From assembly GCA_039654915.1 (NCBI GenBank), contig CM077595.1, positions 44,795,501 through 44,859,500 of the forward strand: a DNA stretch of 64,000 bases. Direction: 5' to 3'. This DNA comes from Aquilaria yunnanensis. Its lineage: Eukaryota > Streptophyta > Magnoliopsida > Malvales > Thymelaeaceae. The translations under genes and the position numbers were made by a program. Below the pieces are notes generated by a model, which worked only from the letters and a program-made list of their open reading frames with translations, was not told the origin of the DNA and searched no databases. Positions 45,974-59,799 of the stretch are shown piece by piece (position 1 is the stretch's first letter; each line of letters opens with the position of its first letter).

Positions 45974-47299
45974 CCTTTTCTTAAGTAACTTGAAAGCCTC
46001 CTATTGAGCTTTCCCTTACTTAAATAAAAAATTCTTCTTGATAACTTCAGTTACAGGTGCAGCATTGGAAGAAAAATTCCTTAGAAACCTCCTATAAAAG
46101 CTAGCTAACCCAAGGAATCATCTCACCTCAATTATAGAAGTTGGCATCAGCCATTCTTGTATGGCTTTTATCTTCTCTTGCTCCACCTTAATTCCATGTG
46201 AACTCACAACAAAACCAAGGAAAACAACGTTATCAACACAAAAAGAAAACCTCTTCAAGTTAGCATACAACTTTTGACCTTTTAAAGTGCTTAGTACTTG
46301 TGTGAGGTGTAGAACATGCTATTCTAGGTTCTTGCTATATACTAAGATCTCATCAAAGTAAACAACAACAAACCTACCAATGAAGTCATGTAAGACATGA
46401 TTCATAAGTCTCATGAAAGTACTAGGAGCATTATTTAATCCAAAAGGCATAACTAACCATTCATAAAGTCTAAACTTGGTTTTAAAAGTACTTTTCCATT
46501 CATCCCCTTCTCTCATCTGAATTTGATGGTACCCACTTTTTAGATCAATCTTTGAAAACAAAGTAGAACCATGTAACTCATCAAGCATGCCATCAAGTAT
46601 AGGGATAGGATGTTTATACTTTATAATGATCATGTTGATCGGCCTACAATCCATGCACATGCGCCATGACCCATCCTCCTTTGGCACTAAAATGACAGGT
46701 ACAGTACAAGGGCTCATGCTCTCCCTCACAAAGCCTTTAGCCAATAACTCCTCCACTTGTTTCTCAATCTCCTTAGTCTTTTCAGGATTGGTTTTATAAG
46801 CTCGCCTATTTGGAATAGGTGTACCCGAGACTAAGTCAATTTGATGGTCAATGCCTCTAATTGGAGGCAAACCTCTTGGATCTTCAGGGCACACATCCTC
46901 AAAGTCCTTCAACAAAGACAAAACAACACTAGGAAAATGTGTTAGATCGTTGATAACAAGCAAAGACTCTTTGTAAAGGAAAAGAAGCACTTGTCTTTGT
47001 GCTTCAATGGCTTTCCTCACATCACTCATTTTTGCAATATAGCACTCTTTCTTTCCACTTAACTTTCTCTCATTCTTTTCTCTCAGGAACTCTCCACTCT
47101 TCTTCCCCTCATGTTCACTCTTCTCACATGATCTCTCATTTATTCCCTCTGCTTTCTCCTCTTCACTCTTGCCCTCAACTTTCCCCTTATTTACTTTTCT
47201 CTCAACCTTACTTTGAAGTTTCCTTTGATCCTCAAAAACTTGTTGTGGTGAAAGTGGGGTAAGTGTAACCAGCCTTCCTTTATGAACAAACATGTACAA
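45974..47299 (-). pseudogene. pol: Reverse transcriptase of the right-arm chromovirus
   Basis: Mirror of 28654-29979. The open stretch 46319-47299 keeps all domain motifs, but the catalytic motif at 46349-46360 reads YFDE instead of YFDD (GAT to GAG). The second catalytic aspartate is lost in this arm only. Confidence 0.9.
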
Positions 47300-48778
47300 G
47301 TTCTTCTCTCCATCATGTGTGACCTTTTTATCAAATTACCATGGCCTCCCAAGCAAAATGTGACAAGCTTGCATAGGAACAATATCACGAAGAACTTGGT
47401 CATAGTAAGTACCAATTTTAAAGTGAACCAAAACTTCCTTTACCACCTTTATCTCCCCTGCATCATTCATCCATTGAAGTCTATATGGTTATGGGTGCTT
47501 TTGTGTATAAAGCTTCAACTTCTCCACCGTGGTTGAGCTTGCTATATTGGTGTAACTTCCTTTATCAACAATGAGGCTGCACACTTGGTCTTTGTTTTGG
47601 CACCTAGTGTGAAAGATGCATTTTCTTTGATTGGCTTCCTCCTTGGCTTGCACACTTAGAGGTCTCTTTGCCACAAATGCAAAGTCTCCCTCCTTGGGCT
47701 CAAGTGTATTTTGCTCATCATCCTCCAAAGGTAGTGTCTCCTCCATGGCATCTTCATCCTCAGATGTGATCTCTCCATCATGTTTAAGAATCATCACCTT
47801 TTTGTTTGGAAAAACTCTTATGTAGTGCCCCTTACCTTTACACTTGAAGCACTCAATTTCCCTTGTCTTAGGTACATCCTTAAGTGGAGTTTTGGACTTG
47901 TCTTGTTGAGGCCGAAACAAGCCTCCTTTGGTGGCCTCCACTCTTGGCTTAGGTGCTTCTTTGCTTCATGCTCCTCTCCATGTAGAGCTTCCTCCTTGAG
48001 ACATCTTCGATGCCTTAAACCTTTTGATGTTCTTCGGCCTTAGTGGCATGGTGAAGTAAATCCTCCATGTTGACATCTGGCACCATCTCCACTTTATTAG
48101 CATTCATATGGTTAAGGCCATTGATGAATCTAGGAATGGTGGCCTCTTCATCTTCGATGATATTGGCTCAGGTCAAGGTCATCTCCAAGTCCTTGTGGTA
48201 ATCCTCCACACTTTTTTGGCCTTGCACAAGCCTTTGAAGATTGAGGTGTTGATCTCAATAATAATAACTAGACACAAATCTCCTCCTCATCAAGGCTTTA
48301 AGGGCTCCTCATGTATTGATGGGTTCTTCCCCATTCCTTCTCATAGAAGTGACAACCTGATTCTACCATACAATTAAATAATTAGTGAACGCAATAATAG
48401 CCAATTTAACTTTCTTTTTCTCAGAATAATGATGGCATTCAAATGCCATCTCAATCATTTTCTCTAATTCCCAATATGCATCAAGATTACTCATTTTTTG
48501 GAAGGATGGAATGGTAAGCTTGCTGGAAATAAGGTTATTATCCTCCCTTGGCTCCCCCCTCCTTGGAAGCCCATGGTCATGCCAAATTCCTTCTTCCTCC
48601 CTGGGTTCTTCTCTCCTTGGACCCTCTTTGGTTGCAAGATGGGATTAGGTCTCCTTGGCAACCTCAAGTCTATGTCCTCAATCCTCCCCATAAGTCTATT
48701 GAGAGTTTCTTCAAGTTCTCTCATAGTAGGCTCCACATTGTGTCTTACTTCCATCCTTCTATCCTCCTGGCCCTTCAT
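47300..48778 (-). pseudogene. gag: gag and protease of the right-arm chromovirus
   Basis: Mirror of 27173-28653. The frame 47489-47941 is open across the zinc knuckle (CFKCKGKGHYIRVF, last cysteine again F) and the protease site (VDKGS). It is longer than in the left arm, where a C-to-T change has made a stop. Gag starts with MKGQEDRRMEVRH at about 48778. Confidence 0.83.
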
Positions 48779-49640
48779 ACTCCAGAAAACAAAGATCCTC
48801 ACACACACTCACCTCATGTGTTTCACTCAAAAGATGAACACTCAAACACTTCATTTATTAGTGAGAATATTTCTCTTCAAAGAGTTCCCAAAAGTTCTAA
48901 GAAAACTGTCCTCAAAGCACACAAGAAAACTTGAATTCTTGAAAACAATTTTGACTCCAAAAGAGGTAGGCTAAACAAGCTTTAAAAGACTCTAGCAAGC
49001 TCTTGTAATTGAAGATCACAAGAACCACAAAGAAAGTTGTAGGCTCAAAACAAAGGGTTAGCGTTTGTTGGCACAAAAACCAAAATAGTTTGTGCAACTT
49101 CTTTTGCAAACTCATTTATTTTCCTTTATGTGCTTTTCCTTCCTTTTCTTTTGTCCTTTATTTTTTTAGCTTGCTATTTGATGCTAAAATAACTTTCTCC
49201 TTCAAGTTCCTTGCTTCCAAAGAAAAACAGTTAGATTTTTTTTTGGCCTAGGCAAGAAACTATTGAAATTTTGCACAATTTGAAACAACTTTTTGATACC
49301 ATAACTTCCAAAACTTGGATCCTTCCTTGTTTTGTGTTTTCTTGACTCTAGGATGCTAGAAACAATGAAAACAAGAGATATTAATAGGGTTGGACATGAA
49401 ACAAAAATATAAGAAATAAAAGAGAACAAATGGATTGAAACTGAGAACACAAGGTAACCCTAGTTGACTTGTTTTTGTTATTTTTTATTTGAACAAGGAT
49501 GGAAACAAAGGGGACAGGCATAAAACAATAAGAAAAAGGATTAAAATAAAGGATTATAACATGAAATTACTGACAAAAATTGAAAGATAAAATGAAGAGA
49601 AACAAGAACACAAAGATATGTCCTTTGAATGGAACTTGTG
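48779..49640 (-). other. Leader of the right-arm chromovirus
   Basis: Mirror of 26311-27172. Untranslated, A-rich on the plus strand, no domain. Confidence 0.65.
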
Positions 49641-49652
49641 GCTCTGATACCA
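49641..49652 (-). other. Primer-binding site of the right-arm chromovirus
   Basis: gctctgatacca, the complement of TGGTATCAGAGC, two bases from the 5' LTR. Confidence 0.9.
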
Positions 49653-49654
49653 AT

Positions 49655-50637
49655 TGATGCGAACCCTAATGGTATAAAGCCCATGAAACATGCCCAAGAT
49701 ATTTTTCAAGCTCCACGAGACATCGAAGAAATTAGATTCAACCCCCACCTCTAATCAACATGTTATTATAAGTAAGAAGTATAATAAAACCAAGAACACA
49801 AGCAAACTTGTGCACCAAGGCAGTCTGGGAAGAACCAAAGACAATTCCCTCAAAAGTAGCAATATTATTTTGGTTAAAAGCTGTGTTTTACAACCAGAAT
49901 ATGTACCTGTTTATAGGCCTAAACTAGTGTAAAAGATAGGCTAAAATTCGTAGCCCAAGTCACCTAGCAAACCTAGTTACAAAGGACTCAAGAAAACCTA
50001 GTCAAACTAGGACTCCTAAACCCTTTTAACAATGTTTAACGTGTGCAACATATGCCACTTGTCCTAAGTGACTTAAATTAACTAAATAGCCTAAATAACA
50101 TCTAAATAATTTAAATAACCAGGAAATTAATTAAAATACAGTGAAAATACAAGTTTGGCACTAAAAACCTCCAAATGGTTTTCTTGGGTGCACTTTGGGC
50201 TCTTTAGGGTTTTTGCTAGTATCTTCAGCTCTAAGCTTGAATATTTGAGTAATAATGGCATGATTATTACTCTTAAATGTTGCAAAGAGGTCTTGAAATG
50301 TTAGAGCTTAAAGATCCAGCTTGTAGAGGCAAAATGGCCTTGAAACACTCAAGGAGGCTCCAAGGGTGCACTTGAGAGGTGCCCTTTGGGTTCCTTGTTT
50401 TGTGACTTGTCTAGGCACTATAGGACTGAGTAACAAGCTTGGCCATCATCCTCATATGATTTCTTGAAAGTTCTAGTAGCTCCATGTGAAGTTCTATGTC
50501 CATTCTCTATGAAAAATCTTGAAACAAAGGTTTGAAGTGCATTAGTGAGCTCTTTAGCTTTCTTTCTCGTCATTGGTCCACTAGATATCTTCAATGGGTC
50601 CTTGTCTTCCTTAGGTGTGCCTTCCTTGATCATATCA
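49655..50637 (-). repeat. 5' LTR of the right-arm chromovirus
   Basis: 983 bp, mirror of 25314-26296. It keeps the canonical terminus GCATCA next to the PBS, showing that the left-arm GCATTA is a later mutation. Confidence 0.92.
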
Positions 50638-52039
50638 CATAGTAATACCTACATCCAAAGACACTACAATAGAATAAAACATAATTCAAATACCCAATAT
50701 AGAGTAACCAAATGTAGCAACCAAACACAAATAACAAACACATGTATGCGACAGCAACAAGTATCATTGGTTAGTTCATAAAATATGCAATAAACATATA
50801 TAATTCACTATGGCAGACCTCCTTAAGCTTAAGCTTGGTCTAAGGAGAGTTTTAACAATAGTTAGTACTAACTTTGGGCACTTGAAACCCTAATTTTTGC
50901 TTCCATCACTGTGCACTTCACACTAAGGCAGAAAACAAGCACTAATTGCACCTCCCCTTATTAACATTGGTTCATCAAGCCCTTGTTTCTCTTCCAAGCC
51001 TAGCTTTATCTCCATAGATGTTTGAATAATATAGTAAAATAGTCCATGAGAGTAATAGAGCTCCTTACTCTCCCTGCCATCACTATGCACTTGGCATTAA
51101 GGGCGAAACCTTCAATAAGTGCACCTCCCTTCACTAGTCTTGGTTCATCAAGCACTTAGCTCTCTTCCAAACATAGCCCTAGCTCTATGGATACTTGCAT
51201 AATATATTAAATAGTCCATGAGATCAAGAGAACTCATTCTCTTGAGTGTATGCCAAAATTGGAGCTTCATCCTAGGTGCACTTAAGTCTTAGCACGAAAT
51301 ACCTTCCAATTGCCCTTTCTTGCTTTCAATTGCAATTAATTGCAAGCTTGGTAGTATGGTAGCTATGGAGGAAGTATGGAGGTGGAGGGGTTGTGCTTTG
51401 GCTACTGAAAGAGACCAACTGTGGGAGATAAAGACAAAGATAACCACTTATAAAGACTTTAGTGCACAAAACACACTTAACTAACCGTAACCATGCTTTA
51501 TGTCATTTCCCTTGCTACAAGACTATGGTATTTTAGTCTTAATCTCTTGGCCCATATTTTTCCATCCTTATCTTACTTTCGGTGCCTTTTCTTGAGTGGG
51601 ATAACTCCAAAATCCTTCTAGTTGATTTAAGTCATAAGCAAAAACAACAAAAGGCTTAAACTAGGACACTTATGTCTTTAAAGCCCTTTAGGCTTTTCTT
51701 TGTCCACAATTGTATTCCATAAGCAATTTAATCCTCCAATAGCACTTTCATACCATTCATATCCTTCCCATAACTCTCCAAAGCTCTTTCCTGAGAGTTT
51801 TGCAATTTAGTACCTGAACTTCTAAAACCTTATAAAAAGTTCCATAGGTTGCTTGACAAATAGGCAATCCTTAAGGATTTTTTTGGGTGCCAAGTTACCA
51901 ACTTAGAGCACTTTAGGGAGGTGTTGATCATGCCCTTTAGTCCTCACACTTTAATTACTATGGTGAGAATTACACAATATAATGTTTTTCGACCATTATG
52001 CCACACTTTGTAATTCTGCCATTTTTGTGAGCTGGTAAT
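50638..52039 (-). repeat. D-family LTR fragment, part 1 (right arm)
   Basis: Mirror of 23912-25313. No coding region. Confidence 0.8.
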
Positions 52040-52769
52040 TGATGCTCGACAGTATTTCATTGAATGACATGTTGGCCCACTGGGAGGACTTTCTGTGTGG
52101 AGATGTCTGAAACACTTAGCACAAACACGGGTTAGAAGCTCACCGGAGTGTGTTCCCAGGGAAGGAGCCTCCGACGCCTAAGTCAGTATTTGTGAGAGTA
52201 GTAGTAAAGAGCAGAGAGTAAAGAATAGCGAGAGTGTCATATCCTCACCAAGGTCCCTCCTAGGTATTTATAGCAGGGTGGAGGCAGGAGGCTGTTTGAC
52301 ATAGCTTGTCCAGATCATGACACATGTATGGTCAGATCCGATCTGTAACTTCGGAGGCAAGTATGTCCAGCTAGCCATAGGCCATTCTAGATAGAAGGTA
52401 GGGGCATGTGCGAGGTTTCTTTGTTAGAGGCTCCTTAACCATTTTTTTCATATCTCCGTAAGATGCCTTCAGGGTGTGAGACCCCTTCAGGCAGAGATTT
52501 TCCCCCCAAGATTTAACAGGGAAAGCCCTTCGAAACTTTTGGTCACCTTCGAAAGACTTTTTCCTCTGTTGTGGATGGTGGATCTACTTTTCTGAGGTCA
52601 GCAGCTTTGTAAATCTGAGGGTGGTGAAGACACCTTTTCCCAAAGCTAGTCATGCTCCTTTCCGAGGTTGGCATTGAGAATGCCCCGAAGTCAGGGCTAA
52701 GCTCCTTCCGAGGGTGGTGTCAGGTTAGCCGATCAGGAGATCTCGGGGGCCATACCCCTTTGGCTATCA
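52040..52769 (-). repeat. 3' LTR of Tat-2 (right arm)
   Basis: 730 bp, mirror of 23182-23911. The TATA box survives (complement tatttata at 52265-52272). Confidence 0.88.
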
Positions 52770-53298
52770 CATGCCCCCTCGAACAAGCTGAAGTTATATC
52801 TTTGGTGTTAGCAGCTGAAGTAGTACTTTTGCCAAGAGACCTTACTCTTGCTGGCTCTTTGGGTGAAAACCTCACTTTTTTGCCGGAGTTGTATTCTCAG
52901 CATTCTCTCAGAATCTTTACACTAAGTTTTAGGCCCTTGACATGGATATCATTTTGAGCCAGCATCTTATTCATTCGGCAAGGTCACACCTTTGAAACCA
53001 AAAGAGCTTTTTCATGTCCTGCAACTGAAGTCGTATTTTCGAAGGTGATGGGCCATAATTTCTTGAATGTTTAATATTCCTACCTTCTGTCAGTGAACCA
53101 TTCCTATCTGACTGGGCAGTCGCATCACTTTGGGCTAGACGGTATAGGCCTGCCAGTGTCAGTAGGCATGCCCTCGATTTTTGCATCATGCGACACGTGT
53201 CATCGAGTTAATGGCTACCAGTCATGTCCGTTACATGGATTATGCCCCTTTGCTTGTGAAGGGTCATTATGGCGATGCTCCACCTACCTCCTTCAGTC
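52770..53298 (+). other. Upstream region of the Tat-2 antisense gene (right arm)
   Basis: Mirror of 22653-23181; includes the polypurine tract next to the LTR. No coding region is supported. Confidence 0.55.
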
Positions 53299-53306
53299 TA
53301 TATAAG
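53299..53306 (+). promoter_or_regulatory. TATA box of the Tat-2 antisense gene (right arm)
   Basis: TATATAAG in 'cagtctatataagacc', about 250 bases before the ATG at 53555. Confidence 0.65.
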
Positions 53307-54988
53307 ACCTTTTCCCTTAGGGGTTTCCTTACTATTCTACTTTCATTTCTTTCGCTCATGATTTTGGTCTCACCTTCTAGCTTTCTTTCATGACGATGCT
53401 AGCTGGGGAGTGATTTCCTGCAACTTTTATGAAGTTCCCAAAATCTCCTTTCCTCCTGAACTAGGTGGGTTTGTTTCTGAAGTAGTTCTTCTTCCTCCTC
53501 CTTTGTTTGTTTTTCATCTCATCTGTCCAAAGGTTAGTACCATCATCCCCGAATATGTCTTCTGATCAAGCCTTAGCAAAACCTGTTCCTGAGAGTTGGC
53601 TTCTTCTCAACTCTCACCTGAATTGCACCACTTTGGAAAAGCTAAAGAAGTGGTCAGCCAAATTTTCCCTTCCCTTGTACACCATTACATGTCTTTCCAG
53701 ACCTGCTATGCCAAGCTACCTTCCTCAGCATGTTGAGGTTACCATCTTCAGAGCATAGCAAAAGGCGGGTCTTTGGTATCCGCCACCAAAGATGGTTTGT
53801 GACTTCTGCCAATTTCATGGCACAGCCATCAACCAACTTCCTCTAAACTCATACTTTTATTTTAACGCCTTTCTTTGCATGTGTGAGGTCTTCAATATAT
53901 AGCCCCACTTCATCTTTTTCATGCAATATTACAAACTCCATCCCATCCCAAAGGTTGGATTGTACTTCTTACTCCTTTGGGGAGCTAGGAGCAAGAAGTT
54001 TACTTTTACTTTTGGACAAAAGATAGTTAGCGAGGTTGGCAGAAAAGGTACTTCTTCATGAAGATTGATAAGAAGTAGGTCAATCTTCCTACTCAATGGG
54101 CTTTGGGTACCTTAGCCATTGACGTAGTTGACCTAAGGAAGCTATTAAGTTTAGAATTGAAGGCCCAATTTGAGGTGTTCAATACCTATACCGGATGTCA
54201 CGGACTGGGATGCCAAGGTTCCCTCGCACTCTCTCTACCAAAGAAGTACTTCAGGAACTAAGGGTTATCAGAAAACACCTTACTGACTTGAATATGCTGA
54301 AATCGACCATGGATGGAAAGAAATCGTTGTTGTTGATGCTCCTTCAGGGTGAACTTACGCACTCAGCACTGGTGGGGAGTGAGCTTTTTTCCCACTTTAC
54401 TTTTTATAAGTTCTCCGTACTTACACTGATGTCATTTGTTTTTGTAGAGATGGGTGATAAATCTGCAGCCTTCTACAAGAGTCTCTTACATGGTTAGGCC
54501 GAGAAGGGGGAGCAATAGAAGAAGAAGGCACCCAAGAGGAAAAAGGTGCCAGCTAGGCCATCCTCGACCTTGAAGTCGAAGAAAAGTAAAGAGGACTCCC
54601 TTCCACCTCTGCCCGAAGGTCAAGTGAAGGTTTTTGACCGAACTCCTGCGCATGCTGACTCGCCTTCAGAGCCGGTCATCCATTTTATCCCTTTAAGTCC
54701 TGATGCTGCTGTCGAGGCACTAGGAACTTCACTAGGGGAGATGTCTGCCAAAGAGGCTTAGGAGCGGTGAAGAAGTAATGGAAAGGACATCCCCACCGAA
54801 GTGTTGGACGTCACTGAGTTTGATGAAGAGGGCCCCAAACTCCAACCAGGTTTGTTCCTTAGCCATTCATCTATGGGTTTGGGATTTTTTTGTATTTTAG
54901 ACCTTGTATGGCTAAGGGATAACATTATAATTGAACTTCGGTGTGATTTTGTAGATCAGTGAGCACAGGATCAGTGGATGGTGGACCA

Positions 54989-57900
54989 TGTTACGGCCCT
55001 ATTAGTGGGAAGCATGCCTTAGGAAGGTAAAGTACTCTAAATTGAGTTTGGAACCTTAATTCAAGTTTTCCTAGTAAGAATAGGAAATTTTAGCAAAGTT
55101 CACTAAGTTTCGAGGAAGTTAAGACACTAAATAAGATTTAGGGGAAAAATGGTAATTTTTTGCATCTTGAATAGTAGTGTTAGATCCAAAGTTGGTAAAA
55201 TGATTTTTTATAACCTAACTTTTAACTTTAACCCAAACTTGATGAAATAGACAAGGATTAATCAAGAACAGCTAAGGTTACCGAAAGATGGGGACTTAAG
55301 TGTATTATGTCTAATACTTTGGTGGCTTAAGTGTTAAACTTGGTTTATAAGATCGTAAAGTGGAGGGGTGGCTACCATAAACCTAAGTTCATCTTCTCTA
55401 CCCTCATTTTTCCACCCAATTAAGCTTGAAATCAAAGTTTCTTTGTGAAAAGAGAAGCCATCACAAGTATATAAGCCATGGGGAGCTCATTTCAAGCATA
55501 ATACTATGGTTTTGGAGCTTGGAAGCATCTTTTCTCCCTTCTCCTATTTTTAGTAAAAGGTAGCCAATATGTTGTTGATTAATTTCAGGTTTATTAGTTA
55601 GTTAGGAGCTTGGGTTTTGGTTAGAAGCAATAATTTGATGTTTGGTGCCTATGTTTTGTTTGAAACTTAGGTGGTGCTTTGGTGAGCTTAGTGTACTGGA
55701 AGAGTGCTTGATTCTTGCTTATTACTTGGAGTTGAGGTAAGCGAGTTGTGTTTTTTAGTTCAATTAATGCTATTGGAATGAGTTTGCTTGAAGAATTTGA
55801 GTAATTCTAGCAATAGCATTAGTTAGTGGGCAAGGTTGAATTATGGTGGACTATGAGGTTTGTGATGATTGGAATGATGTTGTAATGCATCGTAGATTGG
55901 CTTGTGATAGTTGATTGTGATCTATCCAACATGTTTTACATGTATGTGAAGTTTGGAGGCTATCCAAACATGTTTGATATGTTTGGTAAGTGTCCAAAGT
56001 TCATAGCAGCAAAATCTATGAAAATTTTCCAGATTCACAGATTGGTGAGGCATTGCCAGATTTGTACTATTGCCCATGACATGTCGCCATTGTTGGAAAG
56101 TTGGTAGAATGTTACCAATTGTGGCGATGAGTCACCACAGGTATGATGGCTAAATTTTCCAAGTTTTGCTAAGAAGGTCAAGGGGAGACCTAAGGGGGCT
56201 CTTAAGGTACCTTGCGGTCTAAGCATTCCAAGGGTAGACTGAGACTTCAGAAAGTCCTTCAAGACCTAGGAGTTTTCTTGAGTTTTACAAAGTTTTAGGG
56301 TGACTTGTACCATAAGCGAGAATACTAGTTTAGAAAGGATCACAACTAAGTACCACTAGCTTCGGTTAGAGATTTAGAACCCTTGGCAACCTAGTCGTGC
56401 TATTAGCCATGTGGTTTCAAGGTGAAACCTTAGTGCACCTAGTCTACAAGGTCTTTATGGCCTAGGCCATAATAGTCCCACCATAATGCCCCTGTACAAC
56501 ATAAACGGGAAAGGTTTAACTGGTGATTTATCACTAGTTAGGCTAGCAGGCTAAGCTTGCTAGAGGGCAAGGAAATGCCTTGTAATTCAAGGACTAGAAT
56601 GAGGAGAGGTCTCAAGGGACCTAGGTATATGCATATATTAGACGCTCAAGCTGTATGAGCTCACAGTAGGTTACATATGTTCTCATATGTAGAGTCCTTA
56701 GTAATTTTATTGCAGATACCGTGAAGACCTTTACTGAGAATTCTTAAGTTCTCACTCCCTAGTTATGTTGTGCAGATTCTAAAGTTGTTAGGCTGGGTAA
56801 CCACTGAGGGTTATTGTGAAAGTAGCTTTTGTGCAGGTATTGTACTTGAGAATCTCTATGATTCTAGCTTACATAGGTAACTGTTAGTGTTGTACCCAAA
56901 AGCCAATCATGAGATGATTGTATGTTTGCACATTAAGTCATGATATTTTATTAAGGCATTAATCCAGCAATTATGTTTGTTGTTTTGTTTCTGCGTAACG
57001 TAATAAACATAATTGTAACCCTAGAATAATGATATTCTCAAATGTCCCTAGTCTAGTATTGTTGTGGAGCGGGTTACAATAGTACATAACGACTAGCATA
57101 TGTGGAGACTAGTATGAGATATGTAGTCTACATACGGGTACAAGTTAGAGAACTTGTGCATTGGACCGACCCACCATGAGAACACTACATGGATCGTTAT
57201 ATGAGTTTCATAAGTGATTCTCATAATGATCATGGTATATGTAGTCCTTTGACCTAAGATCATCAAGGTTCCCTACATGTGAGTCACATACTTTGATACT
57301 TTCCTTTGTTGCTTGTAACTGAGTGGACTTGAAGGACGTCATTGGGTATGTCACATATCATGCGGAGGGATTTGTATGATCGAGATGGGATTTGTTCCTC
57401 CTATGTAACGGGAGTGATATCTTCGTGCCCCTTGATAGTGTGAGACTTAGAAAATACATGGTCTTGCTCGGATGAGTTGATATACGATATCAATGTCATC
57501 AGTTTAAGTTGGTCTACTCGGTAATCAAGAAACCAAACATTGGGCTATACAAGAGTGAGACATTCCATGTCTCATGCTTAGTCTTGATATCTTGGACAAA
57601 GGGACAATGGCATATATCGATGATGATCATAAAGGTTTAGTTGAATCACTGACAATCTTGTCACTTGGGTAGCAATGATGTCTTGCTAGACACCACTCAT
57701 AAATGTGATTTATGATCATTGCCGATGTGGTAAGAGCCTATTGGGTCGCACACATAGAGCTATTTGGATCATTAGAGTGCATGGGCTAATTATTTGGGTT
57801 ATGGTATCACAATAATTTCATATTAATAATGGGCCATTATTAAGCCTGAAATTGAAGCCTAATTGGATTAGGGCTTTGAAACCCATTAGGCCTAGAAGTT

Positions 57901-58767
57901 GAGTCTCACTATAAATACAAGTTTTAGTGAGAAATTCGTAGCTTCTTGCCCTCGCCTCCCAAAAGGACAGCCGCACTCTTCTCTTGCAATTCCTTGGAGG
58001 ACGCAAGCTAGCACTGCGAGCACAAGAGAAATGCATCTATCGGGATGTGGTGGAAGCATGGTGATCCTGAGAGGCTCGTGTGGATACCATAGAGAGCTTG
58101 AACACGTCAACTATTCAGGTTTTGTGATTCGACTCTATAGTTGAGTGAGAGATCTTAACCGAAAATAAGGTATGAAAATTTTTGAACACCTGGTTTACCC
58201 CGCTTCACTTGGATCCTGGAAGGTTTCAGTTAAATTTCGCTATGCTGTTTGGCTCCTGAAACCCAACAGTCTTCATTTGGCTGCAGAGCCTAGCACCACA
58301 TGGACAAGGACTTTTGTGACTCGCCATTGGGAATTGCATCCAAGGTAAGAGTTAGTTCAAGAGGATTTCAATTGAGGCTTGTATATATAGTACTTATAGC
58401 TGCCTCCATGGTCTATGTTTTGAGGAGTCCTAGACTCTAGGGTTGCTCTTAGGTGAGGGCATTAGTCTACTTTATATATGAATGCTCCCACGTAGTTGTT
58501 ATGTGTAGTAAACTCAGATAAATGTTCATTTTGTATGCTTTGGCTATTTTAACTTATTTTCTACAAAAATCTCTTGGCCAAGTCAATGTTTTATATTTTT
58601 TGTTAATCCAAGTCAAAGCATGAAGAGCATGCATCCTACATATTCTAGGTTAATCAACTAGCATCGCAGAGTTTTAATTCATGCACATATATAACTAGCG
58701 AATTGCAATCCACTGTGAGATCAGCTCTCACAGGTCTCCTAGGCAGGGGCCAAGGACGAGCGTGTCA
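54989..58767 (+). mobile_element. E-family solo LTR with nested C LTR (right arm)
   Basis: TGTTACGGCCC...GAGCGTGTCA with the target duplication GACCA at 54984-54988 and 58768-58772. Mirror of 17191-20970. Confidence 0.87.
56882..58268 (+). repeat. C-family solo LTR (copy C2, right arm)
   Basis: 1387 bp, TGTTAGTGTTG...AAACCCAACA, mirror of 17690-19076. Flanks GTAAC and GTCTT. It keeps a TATA box in 'cactataaatacaag' near 57910. Confidence 0.87.
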
Positions 58768-59799
58768 GACCATGTTCAGAGGAGGGCCCTTTGGGATTCA
58801 AAAATCCCAGAGGACAAGGTCCCGAGGGAGCCCTTCTGGACCTTCATGGAGGACATGGACTTGTTCTCTAAGGATAGTCAGAAGATGGCCCCTCAGATGG
58901 TGAGGGGCATTATGACTAATGCTACCTTCCAATCTCTGATTGAGGAGTGCCCGACTGAGGAGGTCCTCATCGTGAGGATGATCGAGCATGCTGCCTAGGC
59001 AAACCCTAGCCCTTTAGGAGTTAGAAAAATTTTGAGCTTTTGTTACTTTTGACCTACATTTGGAATCCTCATTTTTGTAGCTTTTGGTGTATGGTGGATA
59101 TTTTTGGGCATGGGCAACCAAACAATCTTCTATTCAAACTCAATTGGAGGAGAACTTGGCCAAGGACAAGGAATTGTTTGCGAGCTCAGCCATCAAGTAC
59201 GGCGAGCTTAACAAAATTTTGAAGGAGGACCTAGCCAGTCTTCGGGAAGAGGTGCTGAAGAGCCAAAATGAGTTTTTGGAGGACTTTTCTTCGAAAGTGT
59301 TAGACCTTGGTGTGAGGGTGGTAACGTTGACTTTGGGAAATGAAGCCTTTTAGAAAGAGAAGGAAGACATCATTTTTGATCTCACAAAGGCATTAGGACT
59401 AAATGCCAAATTTTTGGCTGAGATCGAGGGCTAAAGAAAGAGAGGTGGAAGAAGAAGAAAAAGCTGGAGAAGGATGTCAAAGTACTTAAGAAAGAACTGG
59501 AGGATTTGAGGGCGGAGAAGGCTAAGTCTGATGAGGCGACTAAGTCCTTATTTTAGGATAGTTTTTCCCTTGCTCACTGTCAAGTCATGTCCTAGTATCC
59601 TGACCTGGATCTCTCCATACTACGGGCACTTAATATCCCCGAAGGGCCATCCTCAGCATGGTCTAGTATTGAGTTTCTCAACCTCCTGGTTCTTCCTCAT
59701 TTGGTTGACGATGGTGGTCAAGATGAGGATGATGATGCCAAAGATGATCACACTGTGGATGTTGAAGATGATCTTGCTGAGGATGCTGAATACCCCTAA

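Larger units (their letters stand above)
43324..50637 (-). mobile_element. Structurally complete chromovirus (CRM-like), right-arm copy
   Basis: Mirror of 25314-32629, 7314 bp, flanked by CATAG on both sides (43319-43323 and 50638-50642). It carries the same frame breaks as the left copy, so it is a duplicate of an already dead element and not an independent insertion. Confidence 0.93.
53555..59799 (+). pseudogene. Antisense accessory gene of Tat-2 (right arm), split by a solo LTR
   Basis: Plus-strand copy of the gene at 16159-22396. ATG at 53555 (MSSDQALAKPVPESW). A stop after EVTIFRA at 53756-53758 and frameshifts follow. FCQFHGTAINQLPLN is near 53799. The intron has a GTGAGC donor near 54376 and a TTTTTGTAG acceptor near 54448, before AGATGGGTGAT. 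The middle region runs to 54983. The E LTR occupies 54989-58767. The gene resumes with FMEDMDLFSKDSQKM near 58843, a coiled coil near 59140-59350 and an acidic tail ending at the stop 59797-59799. Function unknown; not intact. Confidence 0.78.
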
